From Marivita sp. (GTDB lineage Bacteria; Pseudomonadota; Alphaproteobacteria; Rhodobacterales; Rhodobacteraceae): a stretch of DNA of 64,000 nucleotides. Below, in pieces: positions 1 through 10,057 of the stretch; positions within the stretch are counted from its first letter, which is position 1, and the number at the start of each line of letters is the position of its first letter. Made by a program: the position numbers and the translations under genes. The DNA is taken from the NCBI RefSeq assembly GCF_020055675.1, contig NZ_JAIPUS010000012.1, positions 40,411 to 104,410 of the forward strand, written 5' to 3'. A model generated the notes under the pieces. It saw only the letters and a program-made list of their open reading frames with translations. It was not told where the DNA came from and did no database searches.

Positions 1-2
1 GG

Positions 3-950
3 CAACCGATCTGGGACCGGCTGACAGTCGACGCGCCGATGGAGAAAAGCCTGGCGCGGGCGCGCAAGCACGGAACGCCGTTGTTCGTGAACGATGTCGA
101 TGTCGGAACGGGCAGCCGTCCACCGCTTGTTTGCAACCTGCAATTGGCCCCGGTGCAGGGCCATGACGGCTGCATGATCCTGCTCATCAGCCCGCGTGAA
201 CTGGCCGGGCGCGTGACCCAGAGCCAAAGCGTCAAATCCGCCGCGAAATCCGCCATCGGCATGGCCGAGATGATGGCGCATGAGATCAAGAACCCCCTCG
301 CGGGGATCACGGGGGCGGCGCAACTGCTGAGCATGAACCTCAGCGATGGCGACCTGGAACTGACCGATCTGATCGTCGCGGAAACCCGCCGCGTGGTGAA
401 GCTGCTTGAACAGGTCGAACAATTCGGCAACCTGTCAAAGCCCGAGCGCAAAGCGGTGAACCTGCACGACGTTCTGGACCGCGCCCGACGGTCGGCCATG
501 CTGGGCTTTGGCGCGCACATGAAAATCGTCGAGGATTACGATCCGTCGCTGCCGTTGGCGATGGGAGATTCCGACCAGTTGTTGCAGGTGGTTCTGAACC
601 TCGTCAAGAACGCGTCCGAAGCGGCCGACCCCAAGGCTGGCGGGACGATCCGCCTGCACACCTATTACGAGCACAGCTACAGCCTGCGCCGGTCCGATGG
701 ATCGGGCCAGTCCTTGCCGTTGCAGGTCGAGGTGATCGATGATGGCCCCGGCCTGCCGCCCGATATCCAGGGCGATGTCTTCGACCCGTTCGTGTCAGGC
801 CATGAAAACGGAACCGGGCTTGGCCTCGCTCTGGTGAGCAAGATCATCTCGGATCACGATGGCTGGGTCACGGTCGACTCCGTTCCCGGCAAAACCCGGT
901 TCCGTATTTCTCTGCCCCAGGCACCACGCAAACAAAAGGAATCGCACTGA
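3..950 (+). CDS. ntrB: NtrB nitrogen-regulation sensor histidine kinase (5' end cut by window)
   Basis: Open from the first in-frame codon of the window, so the N-terminus and part of the PAS sensor domain are missing. It is the cytoplasmic kinase/phosphatase partner of NtrC in the nitrogen-limitation response. Visible parts, in order, are a PAS remnant, the H box [10 protein letters not shown] (phospho-acceptor His about 81 residues after the ATG at 39), the N box NLVKNASEA, and the G boxes DDGPGLP and GTGLGLALV. The stop codon overlaps the ATG of ntrC, so the two are translationally coupled. In related bacteria PII proteins control NtrB activity. That link is family knowledge, not visible here. 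Confidence 0.95.
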   Translation, partial: QPIWDRLTVDAPMEKSLARARKHGTPLFVNDVDVGTGSRPPLVCNLQLAPVQGHDGCMILLISPRELAGRVTQSQSVKSAAKSAIGMAEMMAHEIKNPLAGITGAAQLLSMNLSDGDLELTDLIVAETRRVVKLLEQVEQFGNLSKPERKAVNLHDVLDRARRSAMLGFGAHMKIVEDYDPSLPLAMGDSDQLLQVVLNLVKNASEAADPKAGGTIRLHTYYEHSYSLRRSDGSGQSLPLQVEVIDDGPGLPPDIQGDVFDPFVSGHENGTGLGLALVSKIISDHDGWVTVDSVPGKTRFRISLPQAPRKQKESH

Positions 951-2320
951 TGGATGGCACGGTACTAGTTGCGGATGACGACCGCACGATCCGCACGGTT
1001 CTCACACAGGCGCTCACACGGGCGGGGTGCAAGGTCCACGCAACCTCGTCGCTGACGACGCTGATGCGTTGGGTCGCGGAGGGCAAGGGCGACGTGGTGA
1101 TCTCGGACGTGGTCATGCCCGATGGAAACGGGCTCGAGATGCTGCCAAAGATCAGCCAGGACCGGCCCGAATTGCCGGTGATCGTCATATCCGCCCAGAA
1201 CACGATCATGACCGCGATCCAGGCCGCCGAGGCCGAAGCCTATGACTACTTGCCCAAACCCTTCGATCTGCCCGATCTGATGAAACGCACGTCCAAGGCC
1301 CTGGATGCGCGGTCCCGCGCGCCACGGCCGCAGGCTGAAACGCCCCAGGTCGACACACCGGACGAGCTGCCCCTGGTGGGCAAAACTCCGGCGATGCAGG
1401 CGCTGTACCGGCTGGTCGCAAAGGTGATGAACACCGACCTGCCGGTGTTGATCTGTGGCGAATCCGGCGCCGGGAAGTCGCTGATCGCCAAGGCGCTGCA
1501 CGACTTCTCCGACCGGCGGTCGCTGCCCTTTGTCACGGTAACCGGCAATGATCTGGCCGATATCGAAGGCCCGGCACGTATCCTCGCAAGGGTGCGGGGC
1601 GGCACGCTCCTGATCGATGAGCTGGCCGATGTGCCGGACGAGGTGCAGGCCCGCATCGTGCGCATGATGGACGGCCCCGGTGAACACGTGCCGCGCTTCA
1701 TCGCCACGAGCCAGACGGATCCGGGACAGGGAATCGCCGAAAGCGGCGTGCGCGAGGATTTGTATTACCGGATCAGCGGGGCGACGATCGCGGTGCCATC
1801 GCTGCGCGAACGAGTGGACGATATCGCGCTGCTGTGCGAGCATTTCCTGGTCCGGTCCGAACGCGATGGCGGGGCCAAACGTTGGCTCTCGGAAGACGCG
1901 GCGGATCTGTTTCGCGCCTATAGCTGGCCCGGCAACGTGCGTCAGCTTGAAAACGTGGTGCGGCGGCTCAGCCTGACGTCGCGCGCCGACGAGATAAGCC
2001 GCGCCGAAGTGGAAAACGTGCTGGGCAATCAACCCGAAACGGGCCCGGTCCTGCGCGGTGGCGACAGCGAAAAACTCAGCGCGTCGGTGGCACGCCACCT
2101 GCGACGTTATTTCGACCTGCATGGCACGATGCTGCCGCCGCCCGGTCTTTACCCGCGAATCCTGCGCGAGATCGAAGCCCCGCTTATCGAGATCGCGCTC
2201 GAAGCGACGGGCGGAAACCAGGCAAAATGTGCTGATTTGCTCGGAATAAACCGAAATACACTCAGAAAGAAGATTACCGATCTCGATATTCAGGTGACAC
2301 GGCGCCGCAAATTGATGTAA
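950..2320 (+). CDS. ntrC: NtrC response regulator, GAFTGA-less type
   Basis: 456 aa. The receiver domain has acidic residues DDD near residue 10, phospho-acceptor Asp53 ([10 protein letters not shown]) and Lys103. The AAA+ domain has Walker A GESGAGKS (170-177) and a Walker B-like GGTLLIDEL (217-225). A C-terminal Fis-type helix-turn-helix ([20 protein letters not shown]) ends the protein. The stretch between Walker A and Walker B is short and has no GAFTGA loop, the element that contacts sigma54. Rhodobacter capsulatus NtrC is known to lack this loop and to activate the housekeeping sigma70 RNA polymerase, so the same is inferred here. It overlaps ntrB by one base. Confidence 0.95.
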   Translation: MDGTVLVADDDRTIRTVLTQALTRAGCKVHATSSLTTLMRWVAEGKGDVVISDVVMPDGNGLEMLPKISQDRPELPVIVISAQNTIMTAIQAAEAEAYDYLPKPFDLPDLMKRTSKALDARSRAPRPQAETPQVDTPDELPLVGKTPAMQALYRLVAKVMNTDLPVLICGESGAGKSLIAKALHDFSDRRSLPFVTVTGNDLADIEGPARILARVRGGTLLIDELADVPDEVQARIVRMMDGPGEHVPRFIATSQTDPGQGIAESGVREDLYYRISGATIAVPSLRERVDDIALLCEHFLVRSERDGGAKRWLSEDAADLFRAYSWPGNVRQLENVVRRLSLTSRADEISRAEVENVLGNQPETGPVLRGGDSEKLSASVARHLRRYFDLHGTMLPPPGLYPRILREIEAPLIEIALEATGGNQAKCADLLGINRNTLRKKITDLDIQVTRRRKLM

Positions 2321-2419
2321 AACTGCCACATAATCGTGTTCCGGCGGCGAAGCAGTGGATCGGACGCACATGATATAGTGGAAGCCGGACTGCGCGGCAC
2401 ATCTAGGCGGGGGTTGGCT

Positions 2420-4711
2420 GTGGCCACCTGGGCACGCTCTTGGAATTGGACCCGGATGACACGGGTGCGGCGTCAGCGTCGCTATCAAAATGCCATGACC
2501 GTGGGTCTGGTGTTGCTGGCCCCGACGCTTGCCGCCGCGACCTTTCTTGTTCTCGGACCGCTCGACACCGGCGCGGGGGCGCAGTTCAACCTGCGGCTGG
2601 TGCTGCTGGCCGACCTTGTCTACATGCTCTTGCTCGCGGCACTGGTGCTGCGCCGCGTTGCCACGCTGGTCGCCGCGCGGCGGGCAAAATCTGCCGGCTC
2701 GCGCCTGCATTTGCGCCTGACCGGGGCGTTTGCGCTGATGGCGCTCTTGCCGACGATAACTGTGGCGGTGTTTGCCGTTCTGACGATCAATATCGGGCTG
2801 GAAACATGGTTCTCCGAACGCGTGCGCAACGTCGTGGGCGCGTCCCTTTCCGCGGCCGAGGCTTACGAGGAGGAACATCGCGAAGGCCTGACGCTCGATG
2901 CCCGTGCACTCGCGGCATTTCTCGACGCCAACCGTCGCGCGACCTTCATCATGGATGACGGTGAATTGCGGCAGGCGCTCAGCCAGGGACAGGCACAGAT
3001 CCAGCGCGGGTTGCGCGAAGCCTATGTCGTCGACGGGGCCGGCGAAATCCGCGCCCGCGGCGAAGGATCATACCTGTTCGACTATGAACGCCCGGCGCTC
3101 GACGTGTTCTCCGATGCCGATGAGTCCGGCCTCGAAATGGTGCAGGACTGGGACAATAACGAATTGCGCGCCCTGATCCCGCTGCAAGCTTTCACCGACC
3201 GCTATCTTTACATCACCCGCGAGGTGGACGGTCAGATCCTCAACCTGCTGGATGACACCCAGGCAACCGCCCGGTTATACCAGCAGCAGGAAAAGGACCG
3301 GGGCCGTGTGCTTTTCGATTTTGCGTTGCTCTACCTCGGGTTTGCCTTCTTGCTGATCCTTGCCGCGGTCTGGCTGGGGCTGTGGTTCGCGGAACGGCTC
3401 AGCCGTCCTGTCGGGCGCCTGACAGGGGCGGCGCAGCGCGTTGGATCCGGCGATCTTGACGTGAAGGTGGTCGAGGAAGACAGCGACGACGAAATCGCCA
3501 TGCTTGGGCGTTATTTCAACCAGATGACCCGCCAGCTCAAGGGCCAGCGCGAAACGCTGCTCGACAACACCCGCCAGATCGAACGACGTCAGCGGCTTTT
3601 CGATTCCGTTCTGACCTCTGTTACCTCCGGTGTTGTTGGCCTGGACAGCGACGGGCGCGTGACCTTCGTGAACCGGTCCGCCGAGCGCCTTCTGCGCTGG
3701 CAAAAAACCCAGCGCAGCGTCGAAATCTTCATGGCGGTCCCCGAGTTCGGCCCTCTGTTCGACCGTTTGCGGATGCAGGGGATCGAAACCGCGCAAGACG
3801 AAATCAAGGTGAGCCGCGAAGGGCGACTGGAAAACCTGCTGGTGCGCATGTCCACCCGCCGCCGCGAGGATGGCGGCCTTGAGGGCTATGTGATTGCCTT
3901 TGACGACGTAACCGATCTTGTCAGCGCACAGCGCCTTGCGGCCTGGGGCGACGTGGCGCGCCGCATCGCGCATGAGATCAAGAATCCGCTGACGCCGATC
4001 CAGCTGTCGGCGGAACGCATTCGCCGCAAATTTCACCGGAAGCTGGAGGATGCGGATGCCACCGACCTGGAGCAGATGACGGATGTGATCGTCCGTCAAA
4101 CCACGGATTTGCGGCGCATTGTCGATGAATTCTCCAAATTCGCGCGCATGCCCGAACCCGAACGCAAGCCCGAAGACGTCCTCGATATCCTGCGCGGCGC
4201 TATCTTGCTGCAAGAGACCGGACAACCAGATGTGCGTTTCGTGATCGACTTGCCGAAAGAGGCGGTACCGGCCGAAATTGATGCGGCCATGATCGGGCAA
4301 GCCTTCACAAATCTGGTAAAGAACGCAGGCGAAGCCATTGAAACCTATAAGGAAACCGTGCCGGAGTCGGACATCCAGCCGGAAATCCGTATCACCTGCA
4401 CCCGCGAGGATGATATCGCGGAAATCCGTATTTCGGACAATGGTATCGGGCTTCCCGAAGACAGTGCGCGCCTGTTCGAGCCTTATGTGACGACGCGCGA
4501 GAAAGGCACCGGTCTTGGCTTGCCGATCGTGAAAAAGATCATCGAGGAACATGGCGGTACGTTGGCGCTGGACGCCGCCGCGCCGTTTGACGAAACAGGC
4601 CGGCGCGGCGCGATGGCCGTGGTCCGGTTGCCTGTGCTTGTCGCAAAGCAGATCGATCGGACGCAGTCCGGCGCTGCTTTGGCGGAGGCTGGTTCAGTAA
4701 GTGACGATTAA
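2420..4711 (+). CDS. ntrY: NtrY membrane-bound sensor histidine kinase
   Basis: 763 aa from the GTG at 2420, preceded by a purine-rich AGGCGGGGG. A GTG at 2336 and an ATG at 2456 are alternatives. Hydrophobic segments near the N-terminus flank a periplasmic sensor region. A further transmembrane segment (LLYLGFAFLLILAAVWLGLW) leads into a HAMP linker (RLSRPVGRLTGAAQ). A PAS domain, a HisKA domain ([18 protein letters not shown]) and an HATPase domain (NLVKNAGEA, DNGIGLP, GTGLGLPIV) follow. It pairs with NtrX, encoded 20 bases downstream. Family members respond to nitrogen, redox or envelope signals, and the signal in this strain cannot be read from sequence. Confidence 0.94.
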   Translation: MATWARSWNWTRMTRVRRQRRYQNAMTVGLVLLAPTLAAATFLVLGPLDTGAGAQFNLRLVLLADLVYMLLLAALVLRRVATLVAARRAKSAGSRLHLRLTGAFALMALLPTITVAVFAVLTINIGLETWFSERVRNVVGASLSAAEAYEEEHREGLTLDARALAAFLDANRRATFIMDDGELRQALSQGQAQIQRGLREAYVVDGAGEIRARGEGSYLFDYERPALDVFSDADESGLEMVQDWDNNELRALIPLQAFTDRYLYITREVDGQILNLLDDTQATARLYQQQEKDRGRVLFDFALLYLGFAFLLILAAVWLGLWFAERLSRPVGRLTGAAQRVGSGDLDVKVVEEDSDDEIAMLGRYFNQMTRQLKGQRETLLDNTRQIERRQRLFDSVLTSVTSGVVGLDSDGRVTFVNRSAERLLRWQKTQRSVEIFMAVPEFGPLFDRLRMQGIETAQDEIKVSREGRLENLLVRMSTRRREDGGLEGYVIAFDDVTDLVSAQRLAAWGDVARRIAHEIKNPLTPIQLSAERIRRKFHRKLEDADATDLEQMTDVIVRQTTDLRRIVDEFSKFARMPEPERKPEDVLDILRGAILLQETGQPDVRFVIDLPKEAVPAEIDAAMIGQAFTNLVKNAGEAIETYKETVPESDIQPEIRITCTREDDIAEIRISDNGIGLPEDSARLFEPYVTTREKGTGLGLPIVKKIIEEHGGTLALDAAAPFDETGRRGAMAVVRLPVLVAKQIDRTQSGAALAEAGSVSDD

Positions 4712-4731
4712 ATGGAGATGAAGGTGAGGCA

Positions 4732-6153
4732 ATGAGCGATATTCTGATTGTAGACGACGAGCGCGATATTCGCGAACTGATCGGCGATATCCTTGAGGAC
4801 GAAGGCTATACGACCCGGCTTTCCGGAAACTCCTCCGAGGCGATGGCCGAGATCAACGCCGAGGAACCGGCGCTCCTGATTCTGGATATCTGGCTCAAGG
4901 ACAGCAAGATGGACGGGATCGACATTCTCAAGACCGTCAAGCGCGACAACCCGGATGTGCCGGTGGTGATCATTTCGGGTCACGGAAACATCGAGATCGC
5001 TGTCGCTGCGATCAAGCAGGGCGCCTATGATTTCATCGAGAAGCCGTTCAACATCGATCAGCTTCTGGTGGTGATCCGCCGCGCGATGGAAACCAGCCGT
5101 TTGCGCCGCGAGAACCAGAAGCTCAAGCGCCGGGAGGCGGATGTGGCGCAGATGGTCGGGGAGTGCGCGGCATATCGCGGGTTGGTGGCGCAGCTTGACA
5201 AGGTGACGAAATCCAATGGACGCGTCTTGTTGTCCGGGCCTGCGGGCAGCGGCAAGGAAGCGGCGGCGCGCTATATCCACAGCCATTCCAACCGCGCCGG
5301 CGCTCCGTTTGTCTGCGTCAATTGCGCCGGAGTGGCCCCCGAGATCATGGAAGACGTCCTGTTCGGCCGCGAAACACCCGAGCGCGGTGTCGAGCCGGGG
5401 CTTCTGGAACAGGCGCATGGCGGCGTGATCTATTTCGACGAGGTGGCGGATATGCCGCCCGGAACCCAGTCCAAGATCCTGCGTGTTCTGGTGGACCAGC
5501 AGTTTCAGCGCGTTGGCGGCTCCGACAATGTGCGGGTTGATCTGCGGGTGATCTCCAGCACCAACCGGGATCTGGAAGCCGAGATCGAGGCAGGCACGTT
5601 CCGCGAGGAACTCTATCACCGGCTGAACGTCGTGCCGATCGCGGTGCCGAGTCTTGAGGACCGGCGCGAGGACATTCCGATGCTGGCGGCGCATTTCATT
5701 GACCTGTTCAACCGGACCCAAGGCTTGCCCAAACGCGGGCTGAGCGGCGACGCTGTGGCGCTGCTTCAGACGATGGTCTGGCCGGGGAATGTGCGGCAGC
5801 TCAAGAACCTGATCGAGCGTGTGCTGATCCTGGGCGACGGCACCGGTGACATCGCCGCCCGCGAGTTGCCGCAGGAGACCGCACAGGCCGAGGACGAGGA
5901 TGGGCGCGTGGTGCTGTCGGGGACGCTCGCGACCATGCCCCTGCGCGACGCACGCGAGGCGTTCGAGCGGGAGTACCTGCTGACGCAGATCAACCGGTTC
6001 GGTGGCAATATCAGCCGCACCGCCAGTTTCGTCGGGATGGAGCGCAGTGCGCTGCACCGAAAACTGAAATCGCTGGGAGTTGTGACCGGGTCCAAGTCGG
6101 GCAGCCGCGTGGCGTACTTGGAGGACGAGGAAGACGCTGTGCAAGCGGGATGA
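4732..6153 (+). CDS. ntrX: NtrX response regulator
   Basis: 473 aa. The receiver domain begins ILIVDDERD with phospho-acceptor Asp52 (LLILDIWL) and Lys104. The AAA+ domain has Walker A GPAGSGKE (about 169-176) and Walker B GGVIYFDEVADMP. A Fis-type helix-turn-helix (ISRTASFVGMERSALHRKLKSLG) is near the C-terminus. As in the NtrC of this cluster, no GAFTGA sequence is present where a sigma54 activator would carry it (RETPERGVEPG instead). This is common for alphaproteobacterial NtrX. It follows ntrY closely and is the expected partner regulator. Confidence 0.94.
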   Translation: MSDILIVDDERDIRELIGDILEDEGYTTRLSGNSSEAMAEINAEEPALLILDIWLKDSKMDGIDILKTVKRDNPDVPVVIISGHGNIEIAVAAIKQGAYDFIEKPFNIDQLLVVIRRAMETSRLRRENQKLKRREADVAQMVGECAAYRGLVAQLDKVTKSNGRVLLSGPAGSGKEAAARYIHSHSNRAGAPFVCVNCAGVAPEIMEDVLFGRETPERGVEPGLLEQAHGGVIYFDEVADMPPGTQSKILRVLVDQQFQRVGGSDNVRVDLRVISSTNRDLEAEIEAGTFREELYHRLNVVPIAVPSLEDRREDIPMLAAHFIDLFNRTQGLPKRGLSGDAVALLQTMVWPGNVRQLKNLIERVLILGDGTGDIAARELPQETAQAEDEDGRVVLSGTLATMPLRDAREAFEREYLLTQINRFGGNISRTASFVGMERSALHRKLKSLGVVTGSKSGSRVAYLEDEEDAVQAG

Positions 6154-6173
6154 CGCAATGGGGGTGATGATTG

Positions 6174-6767
6174 ATGGTTGCGCGCAGCGTGGGCGGCGCT
6201 CTGGGCCTGCTGGCGCTGCTGGGCTGCACGGGATCTGACCACAGGGCGGCACCTGATCCGCTTGCGTTTGCGGCGCAGGACGCGGTCGAACCGGACGTGA
6301 AAACAGCCGAAGTGGCCAGGGCGCTGCTGGCGCTTGGGCCATCGGTCGATCCGGACGAGGCGGAGCGGGCGGCGCGGGTCGCGGTGACAGACCCGCTTGA
6401 CTGGGCGAAAGCGTGGCGCATGACCGATGCGCCGCTGATCCACAATTTCAAGGTCGTCAACGGGCTGCGCGAGAAAGGCGTCTGCCAGGATTTCGCCAAT
6501 GCCATGCACCGGAGCTTGCAGGCGGAAGGGTTGCGGACGTTGCAGATTCATCGGGCGCTGGCGAATGCGAACAATCTGCGGCTGGAGCATACGACGGTCG
6601 TCCTGACGGCACGTGGGCAGCCCATGACGCAGGGCATGGTGCTAGACCCGTGGCGGTTGGGGCAGGGGCGGCTCTGGCATGGCCGTGTTGCCGAGGATGA
6701 TCGGTACGCGTGGAAAACGCCGGAGGCTGCCCTGGCATATCGCAACCGCCGCAGCACGGGTGGATGA
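6174..6767 (+). CDS. Putative transglutaminase-like lipoprotein
   Basis: 197 aa from the ATG at 6174. The N-terminus is a lipoprotein signal (LLALLGC, lipidated Cys18). Three residues fall in the order and spacing of a transglutaminase-like Cys-His-Asp triad: Cys104 in EKGVCQDFA, His139 in LEHTTVV and Asp158 in VLDPWR. The fold assignment is my inference from these motifs. A peptidase or structural role is equally possible. It starts 20 bases after ntrX in the same direction and may be read from the same transcript. Confidence 0.6.
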   Translation: MVARSVGGALGLLALLGCTGSDHRAAPDPLAFAAQDAVEPDVKTAEVARALLALGPSVDPDEAERAARVAVTDPLDWAKAWRMTDAPLIHNFKVVNGLREKGVCQDFANAMHRSLQAEGLRTLQIHRALANANNLRLEHTTVVLTARGQPMTQGMVLDPWRLGQGRLWHGRVAEDDRYAWKTPEAALAYRNRRSTGG

Positions 6768-6792
6768 GAGGCACCGGGACAGCCTTGCCGGA

Positions 6793-6850
6793 TAGGTCCG
6801 TTTTGGCCATAATGTTTCGCGCGCGAAACATCAGGTCCGGAGCGGACCTA
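6793..6850. repeat. Palindrome cluster between the ntr operon and trkA
   Basis: A perfect 20-bp palindrome, ATGTTTCGCG followed by its mirror CGCGAAACAT, lies at 6812-6831. It is flanked by two direct copies of AGGTCCG (6794-6800 and 6833-6839). An inverted copy CGGACCT (6843-6849) can pair with either, in the second case around a GAG loop. No T-tract follows, so a simple terminator is unlikely. The rest of the 6768-7041 gap shows nothing recognisable. Confidence 0.75.
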
Positions 6851-7041
6851 TTAAGGGTTTGGTAACGTTGGAGGTTTCCGGTACGGGATACGTGGTTTCA
6901 CGCATTTTTCGGGGGGCGGGTGGCAATCCGTGCAAGCACGCATAGGAGGGGCGTCACCCGACGCGCAATTGACCCCACTCGCGGGCTCTGCCAAACAGAA
7001 GCCTGCGCCACAGCCAAAGGGTCCGTCCGCGGGCAAAGCAC

Positions 7042-8418
7042 ATGAAAGTCATCATCTGCGGAGCAGGTCAGGTCGGTTGGCAGATCGCGCGGCACCTTTC
7101 GGGCGAGCGCAATGACGTCACGGTGGTCGACAGCAATGCCGAACTTGTTCGACGGGCGACAGATGCGCTGGACGTGCAGGGGATCACCGGCTTTGCCTCC
7201 TACCCGGACGTCCTGGACCAGGCCGGCGCGCGCGACGCGGACATGATTATCGCCGCAACCCATTCCGACGAGGTCAACATGGTGACCTGTCAGGTCGCGC
7301 ATTCGGTCTTTTCCGTCCCGCGCAAGATTGCGCGGTTGCGGTCGAAATCCTACCTGACTGCGATCTATTCGGACCTGTACCGCCGCGATCACATGCCCAT
7401 CGACGTGGTGATCAGCCCCGAAATGGAAGTGGCCAACGCCGCCATTCAGCGGCTCAATGCGCCGGCTGCCTTTGACACTGAAACCTTCCTGGATGGCGAC
7501 GCCACGCTGATGGGGCTGACCATCGACGACGACTGCCCGATCATCAACACACCGCTCAAGCAGTTGACCGATCTGTTTTCGACCCTGCGGTCCATCGTCG
7601 TGGGCATTCGCCGTGACGGCACGCTGTTTTCCCCCGAGGCCGAGGACCAGGTTTTCGCGGGGGATGCCTGTTATATCATGGCCCATGTCGAGGATGTGCG
7701 CCGGACACAGGAGATTTTCGGCAAGACGCATCGCAAGCAGGAGCGGGTTGTCATCATCGGGGGCGGCAATGTCGGTCTCATGGTGGCCAAGGAACTGGAA
7801 CAGCGCACCGACCGCGTGCGCGTCAAGATGATCGAACGCAACCGCAAAAGCGCCGAACGCGCCGCCGAAGCGCTGGAGCGGACGATTGTTCTGTACGGCG
7901 ACGGGATGGACGTCTCCCTGCTGGCCGAGGCCAAGATCGAGCGCGCGGATGCCGTGCTGTGCGTGACCGATGACGACAAGACCAACATGCTGGCCAGCGT
8001 GCGGGGCAAATCCGAGGGCTGCCACATGGCGATTGCCCTGATCAATGATCCGACACTGGAGCCGCTGATGGATCCGCTGGGCATCGACGCGTATATCAAT
8101 CCGCGCTCCGTGACCGTGAGCTCGATCCTGCGCCATTTCCGCCATGGCCGCGTGCGCTCGGTCTATTCGATCGGCGATGCCGAAGCCGAGGTGATCGAGG
8201 CCGAGGTTTTGTCGACCTCGCCCATGGCGGGACAGACAATACGCAATGTCGATTTCCCCGAAGGCGTTCTGATCGGCGCGGTGCGCAAAGCCGGCAAGGT
8301 GCGGCGCCCGGTTGGGTCGATGGTGATCGAAGAGGGCGACCAGGTGGTGATCTTTGCCCTGGCGAAGGATGTGCCGGAGGTCGAACGCCTGCTTCAGGTT
8401 TCGATCGATTTCTTCTGA
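7042..8418 (+). CDS. trkA: Trk system potassium uptake protein TrkA
   Basis: 458 aa, the usual length for full TrkA with two tandem RCK units. The first Rossmann dinucleotide-binding motif is GAGQVGWQIA at residues 6-15. The second is GGGNVGLMVAKEL about 235 residues in. Each is followed by a TrkA-C type region. The protein is peripheral to the inner membrane, binds NAD(H) or ATP, and gates the TrkH pore. trkH starts three bases after the stop, which confirms a two-gene potassium-uptake operon. Confidence 0.95.
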   Translation: MKVIICGAGQVGWQIARHLSGERNDVTVVDSNAELVRRATDALDVQGITGFASYPDVLDQAGARDADMIIAATHSDEVNMVTCQVAHSVFSVPRKIARLRSKSYLTAIYSDLYRRDHMPIDVVISPEMEVANAAIQRLNAPAAFDTETFLDGDATLMGLTIDDDCPIINTPLKQLTDLFSTLRSIVVGIRRDGTLFSPEAEDQVFAGDACYIMAHVEDVRRTQEIFGKTHRKQERVVIIGGGNVGLMVAKELEQRTDRVRVKMIERNRKSAERAAEALERTIVLYGDGMDVSLLAEAKIERADAVLCVTDDDKTNMLASVRGKSEGCHMAIALINDPTLEPLMDPLGIDAYINPRSVTVSSILRHFRHGRVRSVYSIGDAEAEVIEAEVLSTSPMAGQTIRNVDFPEGVLIGAVRKAGKVRRPVGSMVIEEGDQVVIFALAKDVPEVERLLQVSIDFF

Positions 8419-8421
8419 GCC

Positions 8422-9936
8422 ATGACGGTTCTGTATCGCCTGCCGCTGTTCTTGTTTCTGTTGGGGCTGGCGTCCGCCTCGATGATCCTGCCGGCCTGCG
8501 TCGCGCTCTGGAACGAATCGCATCAGGACGCGCGGTCGTTCTTTTATGCCGGCCTGGTCGGACTGATCTTTTGCGTGCTGGGCGGTCTGGCCTTGGCGAA
8601 CCGGCCGCATAATCGCAATGCGATGCGCCAGTTGCTGGCGCTTCTGGGCTGCTTCCTCATCTTGCCCGCGGCGCTCGCGGTGCCGTTCTACGAGGCCGTG
8701 CAGACGACCACGTTCCTCAACGCCTACCTGGAAATGGTGTCGAGCCTGTCGACGACCGGCATGCCGCTTTTCGCGCCAGAGCGGTTGTCGATGTCCGAGC
8801 ATCTGTGGCGGGCCCAGGTGGGCTGGATGGGCGGTCTGCTGATCTGGGTTGCCGCGGCGGCGATCCTCGCGCCGCTGAACCTCGGCGGCTTCGAGGTGAC
8901 ATCGCTGGGCGAACCCGGACAGGACATTATCGCCGGGGCGGCCCGGCGCGACACCGCCGATCCCGCAAGCCGCCTTGCCCGCAGCGCCGCCGTGCTTTTC
9001 CCGGCCTACGGCCTGCTGACGCTGGCGCTATGGGTGTTGCTCATGGTGGTGGGCGACACGCCCTTCATCGCGCTGACCCATGCGATGGCGGTGATGGCCA
9101 CCTCCGGTATATCCCCGGTCGGCGGACCGACCGGCGCGGAAAGCGGCTTCGCCGGCGAGGCGATCATGGCGGTGTTTCTGCTGTTCGCCCTGTCCCGCAT
9201 GACGTTTTCGCAGGACACTGGTTCGGCACAGAAGGCGGGCCTGCTCCACGATCCGGAGTTCCGCTTGGGGCTGGGCATTGTGCTCCTCGTGCCGCTCATG
9301 TTGTTCGCGCGGCATTTCGTGGCGGCGCTGGACCTTGGGGGGCAGGAGAATCTTGCCGCCGCGGCGCGCGCCCTGTGGGGGGCCGGGTTCACGGTCCTGT
9401 CTTTCCTGACAACGCATGGGTTTACCAGTTCCAACTGGGGCAATGCGCAGAACTGGTCGGGGCTGGAAACACCGGGTCTCATCCTGATGGGGCTTGCCCT
9501 GATCGGGGGCGGGGTGGCCACGACGGCGGGTGGTGTCAAACTGTTGCGCGTCTTTGCGCTCATCGTCAACGGCATGCGCGAGGTGGACCGGCTTGTGCAC
9601 CCGTCCTCGGTGGGCCGCTCGGGCCTCGTGTCACGGCGCACTCGGCGCGAAGGTGCGTTCATTGCCTGGGTGTTCTTCATGATCTTCGCGATCACGCTGG
9701 CGGGCACCACCGTTGCGCTGGCCGCGTTCAACATCCCCTTCGAGCAATCATTGGTCATCGCCGTGGCCAGCCTGTCCAACTGCGGCCCCTTGCTGAGCGT
9801 GGTCGAAACGGGACGGTTGAGCCTGATCGACCTGGGCGCCGGGCCGAAACTGATCATTGCGATCGCGATGGTCATGGGACGGCTCGAAATGCTGGCGCTG
9901 GTGGTCATTTTGACACCGGATCTCTGGCGCGATTGA
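8422..9936 (+). CDS. trkH: TrkH family potassium transporter, pore subunit
   Basis: 504 aa and very hydrophobic, with about ten or more predicted membrane segments. Selectivity-filter-like stretches typical of the Trk/Ktr family are visible: SSLSTTGM near residue 108, [11 protein letters not shown] near 225, [11 protein letters not shown] near 330 and SLSNCGPLL near 450. These correspond to the four pore loops. It forms the inner-membrane K+ channel regulated by TrkA, encoded immediately upstream. Confidence 0.93.
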   Translation: MTVLYRLPLFLFLLGLASASMILPACVALWNESHQDARSFFYAGLVGLIFCVLGGLALANRPHNRNAMRQLLALLGCFLILPAALAVPFYEAVQTTTFLNAYLEMVSSLSTTGMPLFAPERLSMSEHLWRAQVGWMGGLLIWVAAAAILAPLNLGGFEVTSLGEPGQDIIAGAARRDTADPASRLARSAAVLFPAYGLLTLALWVLLMVVGDTPFIALTHAMAVMATSGISPVGGPTGAESGFAGEAIMAVFLLFALSRMTFSQDTGSAQKAGLLHDPEFRLGLGIVLLVPLMLFARHFVAALDLGGQENLAAAARALWGAGFTVLSFLTTHGFTSSNWGNAQNWSGLETPGLILMGLALIGGGVATTAGGVKLLRVFALIVNGMREVDRLVHPSSVGRSGLVSRRTRREGAFIAWVFFMIFAITLAGTTVALAAFNIPFEQSLVIAVASLSNCGPLLSVVETGRLSLIDLGAGPKLIIAIAMVMGRLEMLALVVILTPDLWRD

Positions 9937-10057
9937 GCATTCCACCCACAGCTGCAGAAATTCCTTGTTTTTCCTCTGGAATTTACGAAACCCGCAAGAC
10001 ATAGTGATCCCAAATCACGAGCTTGATGCATCAAAAGCAAGAACAAAGGCAATTTTT

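Noticed and set aside
965..2878. Long open frame (over 600 codons) on the minus strand over ntrC
   Set aside because: It lies antisense to clearly conserved ntrC and the start of ntrY, with no recognisable domain; such shadows are common in GC-rich DNA. The same reasoning removes the long minus frames at 4708-6342 and 6898-8802.
6812..6831. True ParB parS site
   Set aside because: The half-sites match but the centre is two bases too long and lacks ACGT, so it is reported only as parS-like.
9937..10057. Heat-shock-sigma promoter for hfq
   Set aside because: A CTTG and nearby A/T bases are present, but I could not fit a convincing paired -35/-10 with proper spacing.
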